Part shown: one piece after another, positions 39,261 to 47,806 of the stretch
Layout: each line of letters begins with the position of its first letter
Numbering within the stretch: position 1 is the first letter of the stretch
Assembly (NCBI RefSeq): GCF_014466955.1
Contig: NZ_AP023396.1
Location: forward strand, 5,580,001-5,644,000
From: Nocardia wallacei
GTDB taxonomy: Bacteria > Actinomycetota > Actinomycetes > Mycobacteriales > Mycobacteriaceae
Reading direction: 5' to 3'
DNA length: 64,000 bases
The notes under the pieces: model-generated
What the model was told of the DNA's origin: nothing
Database searches by the model: none
Seen by the model: only the letters and a program-made list of their open reading frames with translations
Translations under genes and position numbers: made by a program

Positions 39261-40328
39261 ATGGCATGGTTCGAACGGGAGTTCATCGCGGTCCCCGAGG
39301 ACCGCAAGAACCAGATGGTCTACAAGTGGCCGGACGTCAACATCCGGCGCTTCACCCGGGCGATCGTCAACGCCGACGAGGTCGCGCTGTTCGTCCGGAC
39401 CGGGCAGGTCGTCGCGGCGCTCGGCCCCGGCCGCCATCGCATCGACGCGCAGGAACTGCCGGTCCTCGGCAGCCTGGTCGACACCCTCAGCGGTGGCAAC
39501 TTCTATCGCGCCGAGCTGTACTTCATCTCCACCCGGGAGTTCTCCGGCGTCAAATTCGGTGGGCGACTGGCGGATATCGTCGACCCGGTCAGCGAGCAGG
39601 TCGTGACGCTGCGGGCGTTCGGTGAATTCGCCCTGACCGTGCGCGATCCCGCGGAGCTGATCACCTCGCTGGCGGGCACGGCCGATCTGGCCAGTCCGTC
39701 GGGGGTGCAGTCCTGGAGCGCGGACCTGCTCCTCAAGGCGATGAAGGTGGCTGTCACCCAAGGGGTTTCGAGCGGCGAGTGGCCGATCCTCGGACTGTCC
39801 GGGCACCTGCGCCCGATCGAGGACGCGGTGGTGCGGCAGACCAATCTCACCCTGTACGAGTACGGCCTGCGCATCGCGCGGATGGGCAACTTCGACATCA
39901 CCCTCGCCCCCGAGGACGCCGATCGGCTCAAGCGGCTGGCCAAGGACATCACCTACATCCGGCTGACGGGCGACTTCCAGCGGTACGCGGCCGGTGAACT
40001 CGCGCTCGGCGCGAGCGCGGGCCTGTCCCGTCCCGGCGGCGACACCGGGGCCGGGATGCTCGGTGCGGCCTTGGGGCTCAACGCCATTCAGGCGCACACC
40101 AACGGTCAGCCGCCGTCCGCCCCGCCGCACTCGGCCGCCCCGGGCGACGCCGCGGGGCAGACCGCCTGTGCCGCATGCCATACCGCCAATCCCGCGCACG
40201 CCCGGTTCTGCATGAACTGCGGCGGGCAGCTCGCGCGGCAGCGCTTCTGCGGCAGTTGCGGCACCGAGATGCCCGCGGCGGCGCAATTCTGCACCGCCTG
40301 CGGCGCACCGGCCGCCACCGACGGCTGA
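39261..40328 (+). CDS. SPFH/Band 7 domain protein with C-terminal zinc ribbons (355 aa)
   Basis: Residues 25-235 are an SPFH-type domain (ADEVALFVRTGQVVAALGPGRHRIDAQELPVLG ... TLRAFGEFALTVRDPAELI) of the YdjI/virion-core-like group. A linker then leads to two zinc ribbons: ACAACHTANPAHARFCMNCGG and RFCGSCGTEMPAAAQFCTACGA (eight cysteines). There is no N-terminal membrane helix, so it may bind membranes peripherally. Function unknown; related proteins occur with tellurite/phage-shock or ESX-like clusters. GGAGCG precedes the ATG. Divergent from the permease. Confidence 0.85.
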   Translation: MAWFEREFIAVPEDRKNQMVYKWPDVNIRRFTRAIVNADEVALFVRTGQVVAALGPGRHRIDAQELPVLGSLVDTLSGGNFYRAELYFISTREFSGVKFGGRLADIVDPVSEQVVTLRAFGEFALTVRDPAELITSLAGTADLASPSGVQSWSADLLLKAMKVAVTQGVSSGEWPILGLSGHLRPIEDAVVRQTNLTLYEYGLRIARMGNFDITLAPEDADRLKRLAKDITYIRLTGDFQRYAAGELALGASAGLSRPGGDTGAGMLGAALGLNAIQAHTNGQPPSAPPHSAAPGDAAGQTACAACHTANPAHARFCMNCGGQLARQRFCGSCGTEMPAAAQFCTACGAPAATDG

Positions 40329-40358
40329 GCCCGAGCCGGAAGCATCCGGCCCGGGCTC
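40327..40358. terminator. Bidirectional terminator between SPFH and GDH genes
   Basis: GAGCCCGAGCCGGA and TCCGGCCCGGGCTC form a 14-bp stem with one mismatch around an AGCA tetraloop. It begins at the SPFH stop codon and lies between two convergent genes, so it can serve both. Confidence 0.85.
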
Positions 40359-40359
40359 C

Positions 40360-40441
40360 GGGTGTCAGGCGTGGTCGGCCGCGGGTTCGGCCGCGGCCGC
40401 CGGCGGGTGTCAGGCTTGGTCGGCCGCGGGCTTGGCCGCGG
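40360..40441. repeat. 45-bp tandem duplication of the GDH 3' end
   Basis: A 37-bp segment at 40360-40396 recurs at 40405-40441 with three changes, period 45 bp. The right copy encodes the last codons and the stop of the GDH gene; the left copy carries the same tail and a stop in the same frame just beyond it. Confidence 0.8.
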
Positions 40442-43400
40442 TCACCGGTTCACCGCTGCTGACCATGCTGCGCACCTGGCGGGCCGCGACCGACAGCGTG
40501 GCCAGGTCGTAGCTGCCGGTGGCGTCGATCTCCGCGAGCGCCGCCCGGGCGCGCACCAGCCGTGACCGGTTGGTCGACTCCCAGTAGGCGATCTTCTCCT
40601 CGGTGCTCTCCAGCGGCTCGGTGGTGGTGAGCACGTCGACGGTGAGCGCGCGCAGCGAGTCGTACAGATCGTCGCGCACGGCGAGCCGGGCCAGCGTGCG
40701 CCACCGGTCGCCCCGATCGAGGCGGGCGACCGCGGTGAGCAGCCGCTGAATCTCGAAGTGCTTGTCGAGCGTGTAGTACAGCGCGGCCACCTCGGCGGCG
40801 TCGCGGCCGCAGATGTCGGCGATGTCGAGCACGTCCAGCAGCGTGAAGCGGTGGATGAGCAGGTACACCTCCTCGGCCAGCTCCCGGGGCGCGCCGCGGT
40901 CGATCGCGCCCTGCGAGCGCCGCAGCACGTCGTCGGCGACCGGACCGGGCCGCCGCGCGGGCACGGCGTCGGCCAAGGCGCGCACGCCGTCGCGGTAGCG
41001 GGCGATGCCCGCGCCGATGGCCAGCGGCTGCGGCCGGTTGATCAGCAACCAGCGCGAGGCGCGGTCGAGGGTGCGCTTGGTCTCCAGTTCCAGCTCGTCA
41101 CGCACCGACGTGGGCAGCGCCGCGGTCCGGATCCGCTGCCACAGCGACCGCAGATCGAAGATCTCCACCGCGGCGGTGTAGGCGCGCACGGCGTCCTCGG
41201 TGGTGGCGCCGATCTCCTCGGCCAGGCGGAAGGCGTAGCTGGTGCCGCCGAGGTCGACCATGTCGTTGACGACCATGGTGGCGAGGATCTGCCGCCGCAG
41301 CGGATGCCGCTTGATGGCGGCGCCGAACCGTTCCCGCACCGGCGCCGGGAAGTACGTCGGCAGCAGCGTCTCGAAAGCCGACTGGTCCAACAGGTTTCCG
41401 GCCAGCAGATCGTCCTTGAGCGACAGCTTCACGTGGGCGAGCAGGTTGGCCAGCTCCGGGGAGGTGAGTCCGGTGCCCGCCGCGGCGCGCCGATCGATCT
41501 CCGCGTCCGAGGGCAGGGCCTCGAGCGTGCGATCCACCCCGCGCCGGTTCTCCAGTTCCGCGATCATCCGCCGGTGGACCTCCAGCATCGGCGCCGCGTG
41601 CGCGCGCGACAGGCCCATGCGGAAGTTCTGGGAGATGTTGTCGCGCAACACCAGTTCGGAGACCTCGTCGGTCATCGAGGCGAGCAGCGCGTTGCGTTCC
41701 TCGGCGGGCAGTTCGCCCGCCGACACCAGGCTGTCGATGAGGACCTTGATGTTGACCTCGTGATCGGAGCAGTCCACTCCGGCCGAATTGTCCAGCGCGT
41801 CGGTGTTCATCCGGCCACCGTTGCGGCAGAATTCGACTCGGCCGAGTGCGGTCGCACCGAGGTTGCCGCCCTCGCCGATCACCTTGACCTGCAACTGGTT
41901 CGCGTCGACACGCACCGAATCATTGGACTTGTCACCGACATCGGCGTTGGTCTCGCCCGCGGCCTTGATGTAGGTGCCGATGCCGCCGTTCCACAGCAGA
42001 TCCACCGGCGCCAGCAGGATCGCCTTGATCAGCTCCGGCGGGGACAGCGTGGTGACACCCGGGTTCAGGCCGAGCGCCGCCCGCACCTGTGGCGAGACCG
42101 GCACCGCCTTGGCGCCGCGGTCGTAGACGCCGCCGCCCTCGCTGATCACCGACGCGTCGTAATCGCGCCACGACGACCGCGGCAACTCGAACAACCGCCG
42201 CCGCTCCGCGAACGACCGCGCCGCATCAGGATCGGGATCCAAGAAGATATGCCGATGATCGAACGCGGCCACCAACCGAATGTGCTCCGACAACAACATC
42301 CCGTTACCGAACACATCCCCCGACATGTCACCGACACCCACCACAGTGAACTCCTGCGACTGCGTATCGATATCCATCTCCGCGAAATGCCGCTTCACCG
42401 ACTCCCACGCACCCTTGGCGGTAATACCCATCGCCTTGTGGTCGTAGCCGGCCGAGCCACCGGAGGCGAAGGCGTCGCCGAGCCAGAATCCGTAGGATTT
42501 GGCGACGTCGTTCGCGATGTCGGAGAAGGTGGCCGTGCCCTTGTCGGCGGCGACCACCAGGTAGGTGTCGTCGCTGTCGCGGCGCACCACCCGGGCGGGC
42601 GGTAGCACCTCGCCGGTGTTGTGGTCGACGTTGTCGGTCACGTCCAGCAGACCCGAGATGAAGGTGCGATAGCAAGCGACGCCCTCGGCCTGCAACGCCT
42701 GCCGATCCACCGCCGCGTCGCCCGTCGCGGCGGGCGGATGCTTCACCACGAAGCCACCCTTCGCGCCCACCGGCACGATCACCGCGTTCTTGACCGCCTG
42801 GGCCTTCACCAGACCCAGGATCTCGGTGCGGAAATCCTCCAAACGGTCCGACCACCGCAACCCGCCGCGCGCCACCGGACCGAACCGCAGATGCACGCCC
42901 TCGACCCGCGGCGAATACACGAAGATCTCGAATTGCGGCTTGGGCCTGGGCAATTCGGTGATCGAGTGCGGGTCGAACTTGAACGAGAGGTATTCGGTGA
43001 GGTTGCCGCTGTCGTCGGTGCGGTAGTAGTTGGTGCGCAGTGTCGCGGTGATCAGGCCCAGAATCGCGCGCAGGATGCGGTCGGTGTCGAGACTGACGAC
43101 CGCGTCGATCTCGCCCTGCAACCGCTCGGCGGCGGCCGCGGCGCGCGCGGAGGCCACCGGCCCGACGCCCTCCGGATCGAAGTAGGCCTCGAACAGTTCG
43201 GCGAACGAGCGCGCCGTGGTCGGCTGCGTCAGCAGTACGCGGGTGATGTTGCCGAAGGTGTAGGCGAAGCCGACCTGCTGCAGGTACTTGGCGTACGCGC
43301 GCAGCATCGACACCTCCCGCCAGCCCAGACCGGCCCGCAGCACCAGCTCGTTGAGACCGTCGATCTCGGTGCGGCCGAACCACATCGCGGCGACGGCGTC

Positions 43401-45326
43401 GGCGAACCGGCGGCGCAGGTCGTCCTCGGACACCGTCGGCGCGCCGGGCGCGGCGGGGACCGACGCGCCGCGCAGCGCCGTCACCGGGATCCGCAGCCCG
43501 AAGTCGTAGATCCAGCGGCGGGCACCGCCCGGGAGATCGAGCCCGTAGGGCCGCTCCTCGACCACCTCGACGCCGAGGCTGTGCAGCAGCGGCAGGATGC
43601 GGCTCAGCGACACCTCGGCGCCGGTGACATAGAGCGTGAAACGCCATTGGTCATCCGCTGCCCCGGCCCGCCGGTACAGGTTGGTGTCGATGTCGCCGTC
43701 GGCGAGCCCTTCCAGCCGCTGCAGATCGGCCAGCGCGCGCGAGGGCTCGTACTCCTGCTGGTAGCCGGGCGGGAACGCCTCGGCGTACCGGCGGACCAGT
43801 GCGGCGGGAACCGTCGGCACCCCGGCCGCCTCCGCCACCAACCGGTCCGACCAGGTCAGGGTGGTGGCGAACAGCAGTTCCTGAATGCGCTCGCGGTTCG
43901 ACTCGGAGATGTCGGCGGGCTCCGCGCCGGGCCGGCGGTGCACCGTGAAATACACGACCGCCAACTCCGATTCGGTGGCCCGCGCGGAGTACGCGAGCTG
44001 CTCGGCGTCGAACTCGGCGCGCAGCACGTCGGCCATCCGCAACCGGACCTCGGTGCCGTACCGGTCGCGGGGCATGTAGACCAGGCAGTAGACCGCGCCG
44101 CTGCGCCCGTCGCGCCGGATGAACAGTCGCACCTGGCGGCGCAGGCCCAGATTCATGACCGCGGAGACGGTTTCGAACAGGCGCCGGGCGTCGGTGGAGA
44201 ACAGCTCCACACGCGGGAAGGTCTGCAGCATCTCCAGCAGCGCCTGACCCGAGAACGAGTTCAGGCCGAACCCGGCCCACTCGATCACCTGGTGCACCCG
44301 CCGCGAGATGACCGGGATGTCGAGAATGTTCTCGTGCGAACCGGCCACGGTGAACATGCCGACGAAGACGTGCGCGCCCTTCGGCCGGTCCGGGCGCTGC
44401 CCGCCCTGCTGAGCGCGCGGGTCCGGGTCGCCGTAGTCGCCGACGCTGACGAAGTAGATGTCCGGCGAGCCCGGCATCACCGCGTCCGCCGACCCGTTCG
44501 CCAGCCGCAGCACCGAGCTGTCGCCGTCGAAGGCCGGCACGGCGATCTGCGCGCCCGACTCGCCGCGCAGCACGCCGAGCGCGGTGCCCGGAACCTTGTC
44601 CGGCTCCGCGAATCCCGGCTGCGGCGTCGAGCCGGACAGCTGGTAGTAGCCGTACCCCAGCAGGGTGAAATGACCGTCGGCGAGCCAGCGCAGCAGCCGA
44701 GCGCAGTCGGTGACCTCGTCGCCGGGCAGCCACTCCGAGGCGTGGTCGAGGCGGTTGGCCAGGCCCAGCATGGTGCGCACCATCGCCTGGGAGTCGTCGT
44801 CCACCTGCCGGATGGTCTCGAGCAGCCGGAGCAGCGTGGACTCGATCCGCTCGATCAGCTCGTCTTCGACCTCGGCGCCGAGCTGCACGTGCATCCAGGA
44901 CTCCCGCACGGCGTGCCCGCCCCGGCCCGCCACGGCGGTGCCGTCGCCCTCGGCGGGCGCGAGCGCGCGCAACCGTCCGCGGCTGTCGCGCAGCACGTCG
45001 AAGACCGGATGGACCACCTCGGTGACCGGTGCGCCGAGACGCCGCAGCGCCGAGGTCACCGAGTCGACCAGCAGCGGCATATCGTCGTTGACGATCTGGA
45101 TCGCGGGGCCGAAACCGTCGCCGCTGCGATAGACGCGCGCGAGGATGCGACCCGGCGGGCGCAGTGCCGCGAGTTCGAGGTGCTGGCGGTAGATCTGCTG
45201 GGCCCGGTCGCTGATCGCCGGTGTGGCGGCGCCGGGCTGGATCCAGCGGAAGTAGATCGCCTCCAGATCGGTCGGATTGTCACGGAAACGCTTCCACGAG
45301 ACCGTCTGCTGGGTGGTCGCCACCAT
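40410..45326 (-). CDS. gdh: NAD-specific glutamate dehydrogenase, 180-kDa class (1638 aa)
   Basis: Oxidative deamination of glutamate to 2-oxoglutarate with NAD+. The length fits the large GDH class (about 1600 aa, Rv2476c type). ACT-like N-terminal regulatory segments span residues 1-600 (DDMPLLVDSVTSALRRLGAPVTEVVHPV). The catalytic core starts near 720 with GGLRWSDRLEDFRTEILGLVKAQAVKNAVIVPVGAKGGFVVK (about 810-850) and FNGMLLSEH/ GGIGTYIKA in the nucleotide region. Helical C-terminus. ATG 45326 with GGAAGG upstream was preferred to 45389. Activity of this class is controlled by GarA, the PknG substrate; pknG is 3 kb away. Confidence 0.95.
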   Translation of the reverse strand: MVATTQQTVSWKRFRDNPTDLEAIYFRWIQPGAATPAISDRAQQIYRQHLELAALRPPGRILARVYRSGDGFGPAIQIVNDDMPLLVDSVTSALRRLGAPVTEVVHPVFDVLRDSRGRLRALAPAEGDGTAVAGRGGHAVRESWMHVQLGAEVEDELIERIESTLLRLLETIRQVDDDSQAMVRTMLGLANRLDHASEWLPGDEVTDCARLLRWLADGHFTLLGYGYYQLSGSTPQPGFAEPDKVPGTALGVLRGESGAQIAVPAFDGDSSVLRLANGSADAVMPGSPDIYFVSVGDYGDPDPRAQQGGQRPDRPKGAHVFVGMFTVAGSHENILDIPVISRRVHQVIEWAGFGLNSFSGQALLEMLQTFPRVELFSTDARRLFETVSAVMNLGLRRQVRLFIRRDGRSGAVYCLVYMPRDRYGTEVRLRMADVLRAEFDAEQLAYSARATESELAVVYFTVHRRPGAEPADISESNRERIQELLFATTLTWSDRLVAEAAGVPTVPAALVRRYAEAFPPGYQQEYEPSRALADLQRLEGLADGDIDTNLYRRAGAADDQWRFTLYVTGAEVSLSRILPLLHSLGVEVVEERPYGLDLPGGARRWIYDFGLRIPVTALRGASVPAAPGAPTVSEDDLRRRFADAVAAMWFGRTEIDGLNELVLRAGLGWREVSMLRAYAKYLQQVGFAYTFGNITRVLLTQPTTARSFAELFEAYFDPEGVGPVASARAAAAAERLQGEIDAVVSLDTDRILRAILGLITATLRTNYYRTDDSGNLTEYLSFKFDPHSITELPRPKPQFEIFVYSPRVEGVHLRFGPVARGGLRWSDRLEDFRTEILGLVKAQAVKNAVIVPVGAKGGFVVKHPPAATGDAAVDRQALQAEGVACYRTFISGLLDVTDNVDHNTGEVLPPARVVRRDSDDTYLVVAADKGTATFSDIANDVAKSYGFWLGDAFASGGSAGYDHKAMGITAKGAWESVKRHFAEMDIDTQSQEFTVVGVGDMSGDVFGNGMLLSEHIRLVAAFDHRHIFLDPDPDAARSFAERRRLFELPRSSWRDYDASVISEGGGVYDRGAKAVPVSPQVRAALGLNPGVTTLSPPELIKAILLAPVDLLWNGGIGTYIKAAGETNADVGDKSNDSVRVDANQLQVKVIGEGGNLGATALGRVEFCRNGGRMNTDALDNSAGVDCSDHEVNIKVLIDSLVSAGELPAEERNALLASMTDEVSELVLRDNISQNFRMGLSRAHAAPMLEVHRRMIAELENRRGVDRTLEALPSDAEIDRRAAAGTGLTSPELANLLAHVKLSLKDDLLAGNLLDQSAFETLLPTYFPAPVRERFGAAIKRHPLRRQILATMVVNDMVDLGGTSYAFRLAEEIGATTEDAVRAYTAAVEIFDLRSLWQRIRTAALPTSVRDELELETKRTLDRASRWLLINRPQPLAIGAGIARYRDGVRALADAVPARRPGPVADDVLRRSQGAIDRGAPRELAEEVYLLIHRFTLLDVLDIADICGRDAAEVAALYYTLDKHFEIQRLLTAVARLDRGDRWRTLARLAVRDDLYDSLRALTVDVLTTTEPLESTEEKIAYWESTNRSRLVRARAALAEIDATGSYDLATLSVAARQVRSMVSSGEPVTAAKPAADQA

Positions 45327-45382
45327 TCCTGTGCCTTCCCTGACTGCGAATTCCCGCCGACCCGATCTGTCTACCAAAGATT

Positions 45383-45421
45383 GGTACATTACTTAGCGGT
45401 ACGTTATAAATTGTAACATTA
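45383..45421 (-). promoter_or_regulatory. AT-rich GDH promoter region with three related repeats
   Basis: GGTACATTA (45383), GGTACGTTA (45398) and TGTAACATTA (45412) occur at 15- and 14-bp spacing in an AT-rich stretch 57-95 bp before the GDH start. This is unlike the surrounding GC-rich DNA and looks like a multi-site regulator region. GGTACATT also occurs in the permease promoter. Confidence 0.55.
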
Positions 45422-45479
45422 TTTTGTGGGAAGGTTGTCCCCACCAGCAGGAACAGCGCGCCGGACACGGCGCGGGCGA

Positions 45480-46286
45480 TCAGCGGAGCAGACCGGACCG
45501 CTGCAGGAAGGTGCGCGCACCCGACCGGTCGGTGAACGCGCCCGTCTCGAGCCGCAGCCCGCTGCGGCTGTCGGCGTACATCACCGTGGACGACGGGCCC
45601 ACCGCCGCGAACACGGTGCCGTCGGCCACGGTCGTCGCCCCGGCGGCGCGCCAGCGCGCGATGGTGTCCGCCACCCGATTCGGCTGCTCCCGCTGCACCG
45701 ACACGGTCAGCGCCCGGCCGCCGGTGATGCCGCCGGAGAGCAATGCGGAATTCGCCTCGACGACACAGGATTCCGAGGCGCCAGAAGGATCGGCGGAGCG
45801 GCACTTCGCCGCCCCGCGCAACGGTTCCGGCAGCGCCTCGGCCGAGGAGGACCCGCCCCCGAGGACGCCGTCGGCCCCGCCGAGCCCGCCGACCGACGAC
45901 AGGTCCGGCGCGCTGCCGCTACACGACCGCATCACCACGATGGCGAGAATGACCATCGCCACCAGAATCGCGACCGCCGTCCGCCACGACATCGACGCCA
46001 GCCGCTCGGTGATGATCTTCGCCGCGTCCGACGCCACCTCCTTGCCGGCGCCCTCGGCGGTCTTCGCCACGTCCGCGGCAGCGTGCTCGGCGCCGTTCAG
46101 CAGCCGGCCCGTCATGGTCGAGAACTGCTGTCCCGCAGGATGTTCCGCGTGCTCCGGAGCCCCGGGATGCCCCGCATGGCCCGGGTGCGCCGCCGCCGAG
46201 AGCGGCGCACCGCAGTGGGCGCACCGGGAGTCCGCCCCGCTGTTGCGGTGCGAGCAGTACTGGCAGATCAGATGCGACAGAGTCAA
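45480..46286 (-). CDS. Zinc-ribbon single-pass membrane protein, unknown function (268 aa)
   Basis: Not recognised. Residues 8-27 hold a zinc ribbon (CQYC ... CAHC) in the cytosol, then a His/Pro/Ala-rich linker, an amphipathic helix (KTAEGAGKEVASDAAKIITERLA), a membrane helix (TAVAILVAMVILAIVVM, about 103-120) and an external domain with two cysteines (CRSAD, SCVVE). TTG start at 46286 overlaps the TGA of the preceding gene (TTGA), so the pair is co-translated. It is last of the minus-strand run that begins with the ESX genes. Confidence 0.75.
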   Translation of the reverse strand: MTLSHLICQYCSHRNSGADSRCAHCGAPLSAAAHPGHAGHPGAPEHAEHPAGQQFSTMTGRLLNGAEHAAADVAKTAEGAGKEVASDAAKIITERLASMSWRTAVAILVAMVILAIVVMRSCSGSAPDLSSVGGLGGADGVLGGGSSSAEALPEPLRGAAKCRSADPSGASESCVVEANSALLSGGITGGRALTVSVQREQPNRVADTIARWRAAGATTVADGTVFAAVGPSSTVMYADSRSGLRLETGAFTDRSGARTFLQRSGLLR

Positions 46287-47395
46287 TGTCCGGTGATCAC
46301 AATCGAGGAGATGGCGGTGGTGTTGACCGACGGCTCACCCTTGGACTCCAGGACCGTCAGCGTGATCTTCGATGCGCTCACCGCCGGTTTGATCTCTGTG
46401 GTGACCACGTTGCGCTGGTCCAGCGTCTGCTGGGTGTAGGTGGTGGCGTTGGCGTCGTCGAACCGATAGGACACCCGGCTCACGGTGCGATACTTGTTCC
46501 ACTGGTCGGTGCCGTCCGAGCCGACGGCGTCGAACCCGGGCACGATCCCGATCGAATCGACCTGATAGGTCTTGCCGAGATCGATCGTCAGCACCTGGCC
46601 GTCGACCCGGTAGGCCCGCGGGCACCGCCACGCCTTGCCCGACTCACCGGAAAATGCCTCCATCGCGTCGGTGCCGCCCTGCGGGCAGTGCGCCTTCGCG
46701 GACTGCACCTGGATCGCCGCGGCGGCCGGGGTGGCCGGGGGCGCGGAGGTCTGCAGCGGGGTGCCGCCGGAGGCCTGCGTGACCACCACGTTCTGGCTGG
46801 AATTGTCCTCGCCGCCGGTGGTCACCAGGACCAGGATCAGCACCAGCACCAGCGCTCCGGCGACGGCCAGCGCCACCTTCGGTTTGCGCAGATGCACCAC
46901 CGCGGTCTTGCCCAGCTCGCCGACGCTGGTCGGTTGCGAGGCGGCCGACTTCTGCTCCGGCGCGGGCGGTTTCGGCTCCGACCGGGTCTCGGCGGGTTCG
47001 CCCGAGGCACGCAAGCGGGACGCGGCCGCCTCGGAGTGGTCGGCGGTGAACTCCAGACCGGCCGAGGAGTCCGGCGGCTGTCCGTTCAGCAGCGCGAGAA
47101 TCCGGTCACTGGCCTTCGGCCCGGAACTGGGACGCCGCCGAGCGGACTCGGGCGCCCCGGAGATCTCCGGACCGGCGAGGGACGCGGACGACGCCTCGGC
47201 CGAGTCGGTGTCGTCGGTGGCAAGCTCGTCGCCCAGAACCGCGGTGCCGGTCACGGATGCCGACGGCTCGCCGACCGCTGCCGCCCCGGTCGGTTCCAGC
47301 CCGGGATCGGCGAGCAGCGCGTCCAGGACCGCGCTACGGTGGCGAAGAAATACGTCTCCCGGATCCTCGGCGGGCATGGTCAGGATGGTATCCAT
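46283..47395 (-). CDS. Membrane protein with discoidin-like extracellular domain (370 aa)
   Basis: Not assigned to a named family. Residues 1-175 are polar and Ala/Ser/Glu-rich and cytosolic; one membrane helix (VALAVAGALVLVLILVLV, about 178-195); then an outside domain (about 230-370). The latter has ALTIDLGKTYQVDSIGIVPGF and DQWNKYRTVSRVSYRFDD, the pattern of F5/8-type (discoidin) carbohydrate-binding sandwiches. It follows the XRE gene by 57 bp and overlaps the zinc-ribbon gene. Similar architectures occur in actinobacterial cell-envelope proteins. Confidence 0.75.
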   Translation of the reverse strand: MDTILTMPAEDPGDVFLRHRSAVLDALLADPGLEPTGAAAVGEPSASVTGTAVLGDELATDDTDSAEASSASLAGPEISGAPESARRRPSSGPKASDRILALLNGQPPDSSAGLEFTADHSEAAASRLRASGEPAETRSEPKPPAPEQKSAASQPTSVGELGKTAVVHLRKPKVALAVAGALVLVLILVLVTTGGEDNSSQNVVVTQASGGTPLQTSAPPATPAAAAIQVQSAKAHCPQGGTDAMEAFSGESGKAWRCPRAYRVDGQVLTIDLGKTYQVDSIGIVPGFDAVGSDGTDQWNKYRTVSRVSYRFDDANATTYTQQTLDQRNVVTTEIKPAVSASKITLTVLESKGEPSVNTTAISSIVITGH

Positions 47396-47452
47396 ACCCG
47401 CTACGGGCGCGGGCGGGCCGAGCTTCCCGTTGCTGAGAACAGCAGACGCCGG

Positions 47453-47806
47453 TCAGGAATTGCTTTCCGCGGTGATGAAATATTCGGGCGGCACGTCGAA
47501 AACCCGGGCCAGCGCGATAATCAGATCCAGCCGCGGAATGGCCTCGCCGTGGATCAACCGATACAGGCCCGACTGCGACACCGGTACATCCGGATAAGCC
47601 AGCTCCAAGTGCTGCGCCAGCGAGTACAGCGTCAACGACCGCGTCGAACCGTCCTCGGTCGACACCACCGATTCCGAGATCAGTTCCGACAATCGCCGGG
47701 AAAAGATCGCGGCCGCCGCCTGCCGCGGCGTGAGCGCGCCCTCCCCGTCCGGTTCGTGCCGTGCATCGCCTTCCGACTGGGAGTCCGCTACCACGCCGAT
47801 AAACAT
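47453..47806 (-). CDS. XRE-family regulator associated with the ESX locus (117 aa)
   Basis: Helix-turn-helix protein with the recognition region SLTLYSLAQHLELAYPDVPVSQSGLYRLIHGEAIPRLDLIIALARVFDVPPEYFITAE (residues 57-113). The layout (HTH then DVPPEYF) is that of EspR-like nucleoid/ESX regulators, but it lacks EspR's long C-terminal helical domain. Its ATG overlaps the eccE stop by one base (TAATG), so it is co-expressed with the secretion machine and is a plausible local regulator. Confidence 0.82.
   Translation of the reverse strand: MFIGVVADSQSEGDARHEPDGEGALTPRQAAAAIFSRRLSELISESVVSTEDGSTRSLTLYSLAQHLELAYPDVPVSQSGLYRLIHGEAIPRLDLIIALARVFDVPPEYFITAESNS

Noticed and set aside
42621..45416. Plus-strand ORF of 931 codons opposite GDH
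   Set aside because: Antisense of the GDH coding region with no family match; third-position GC in the GDH frame explains the absence of stops.
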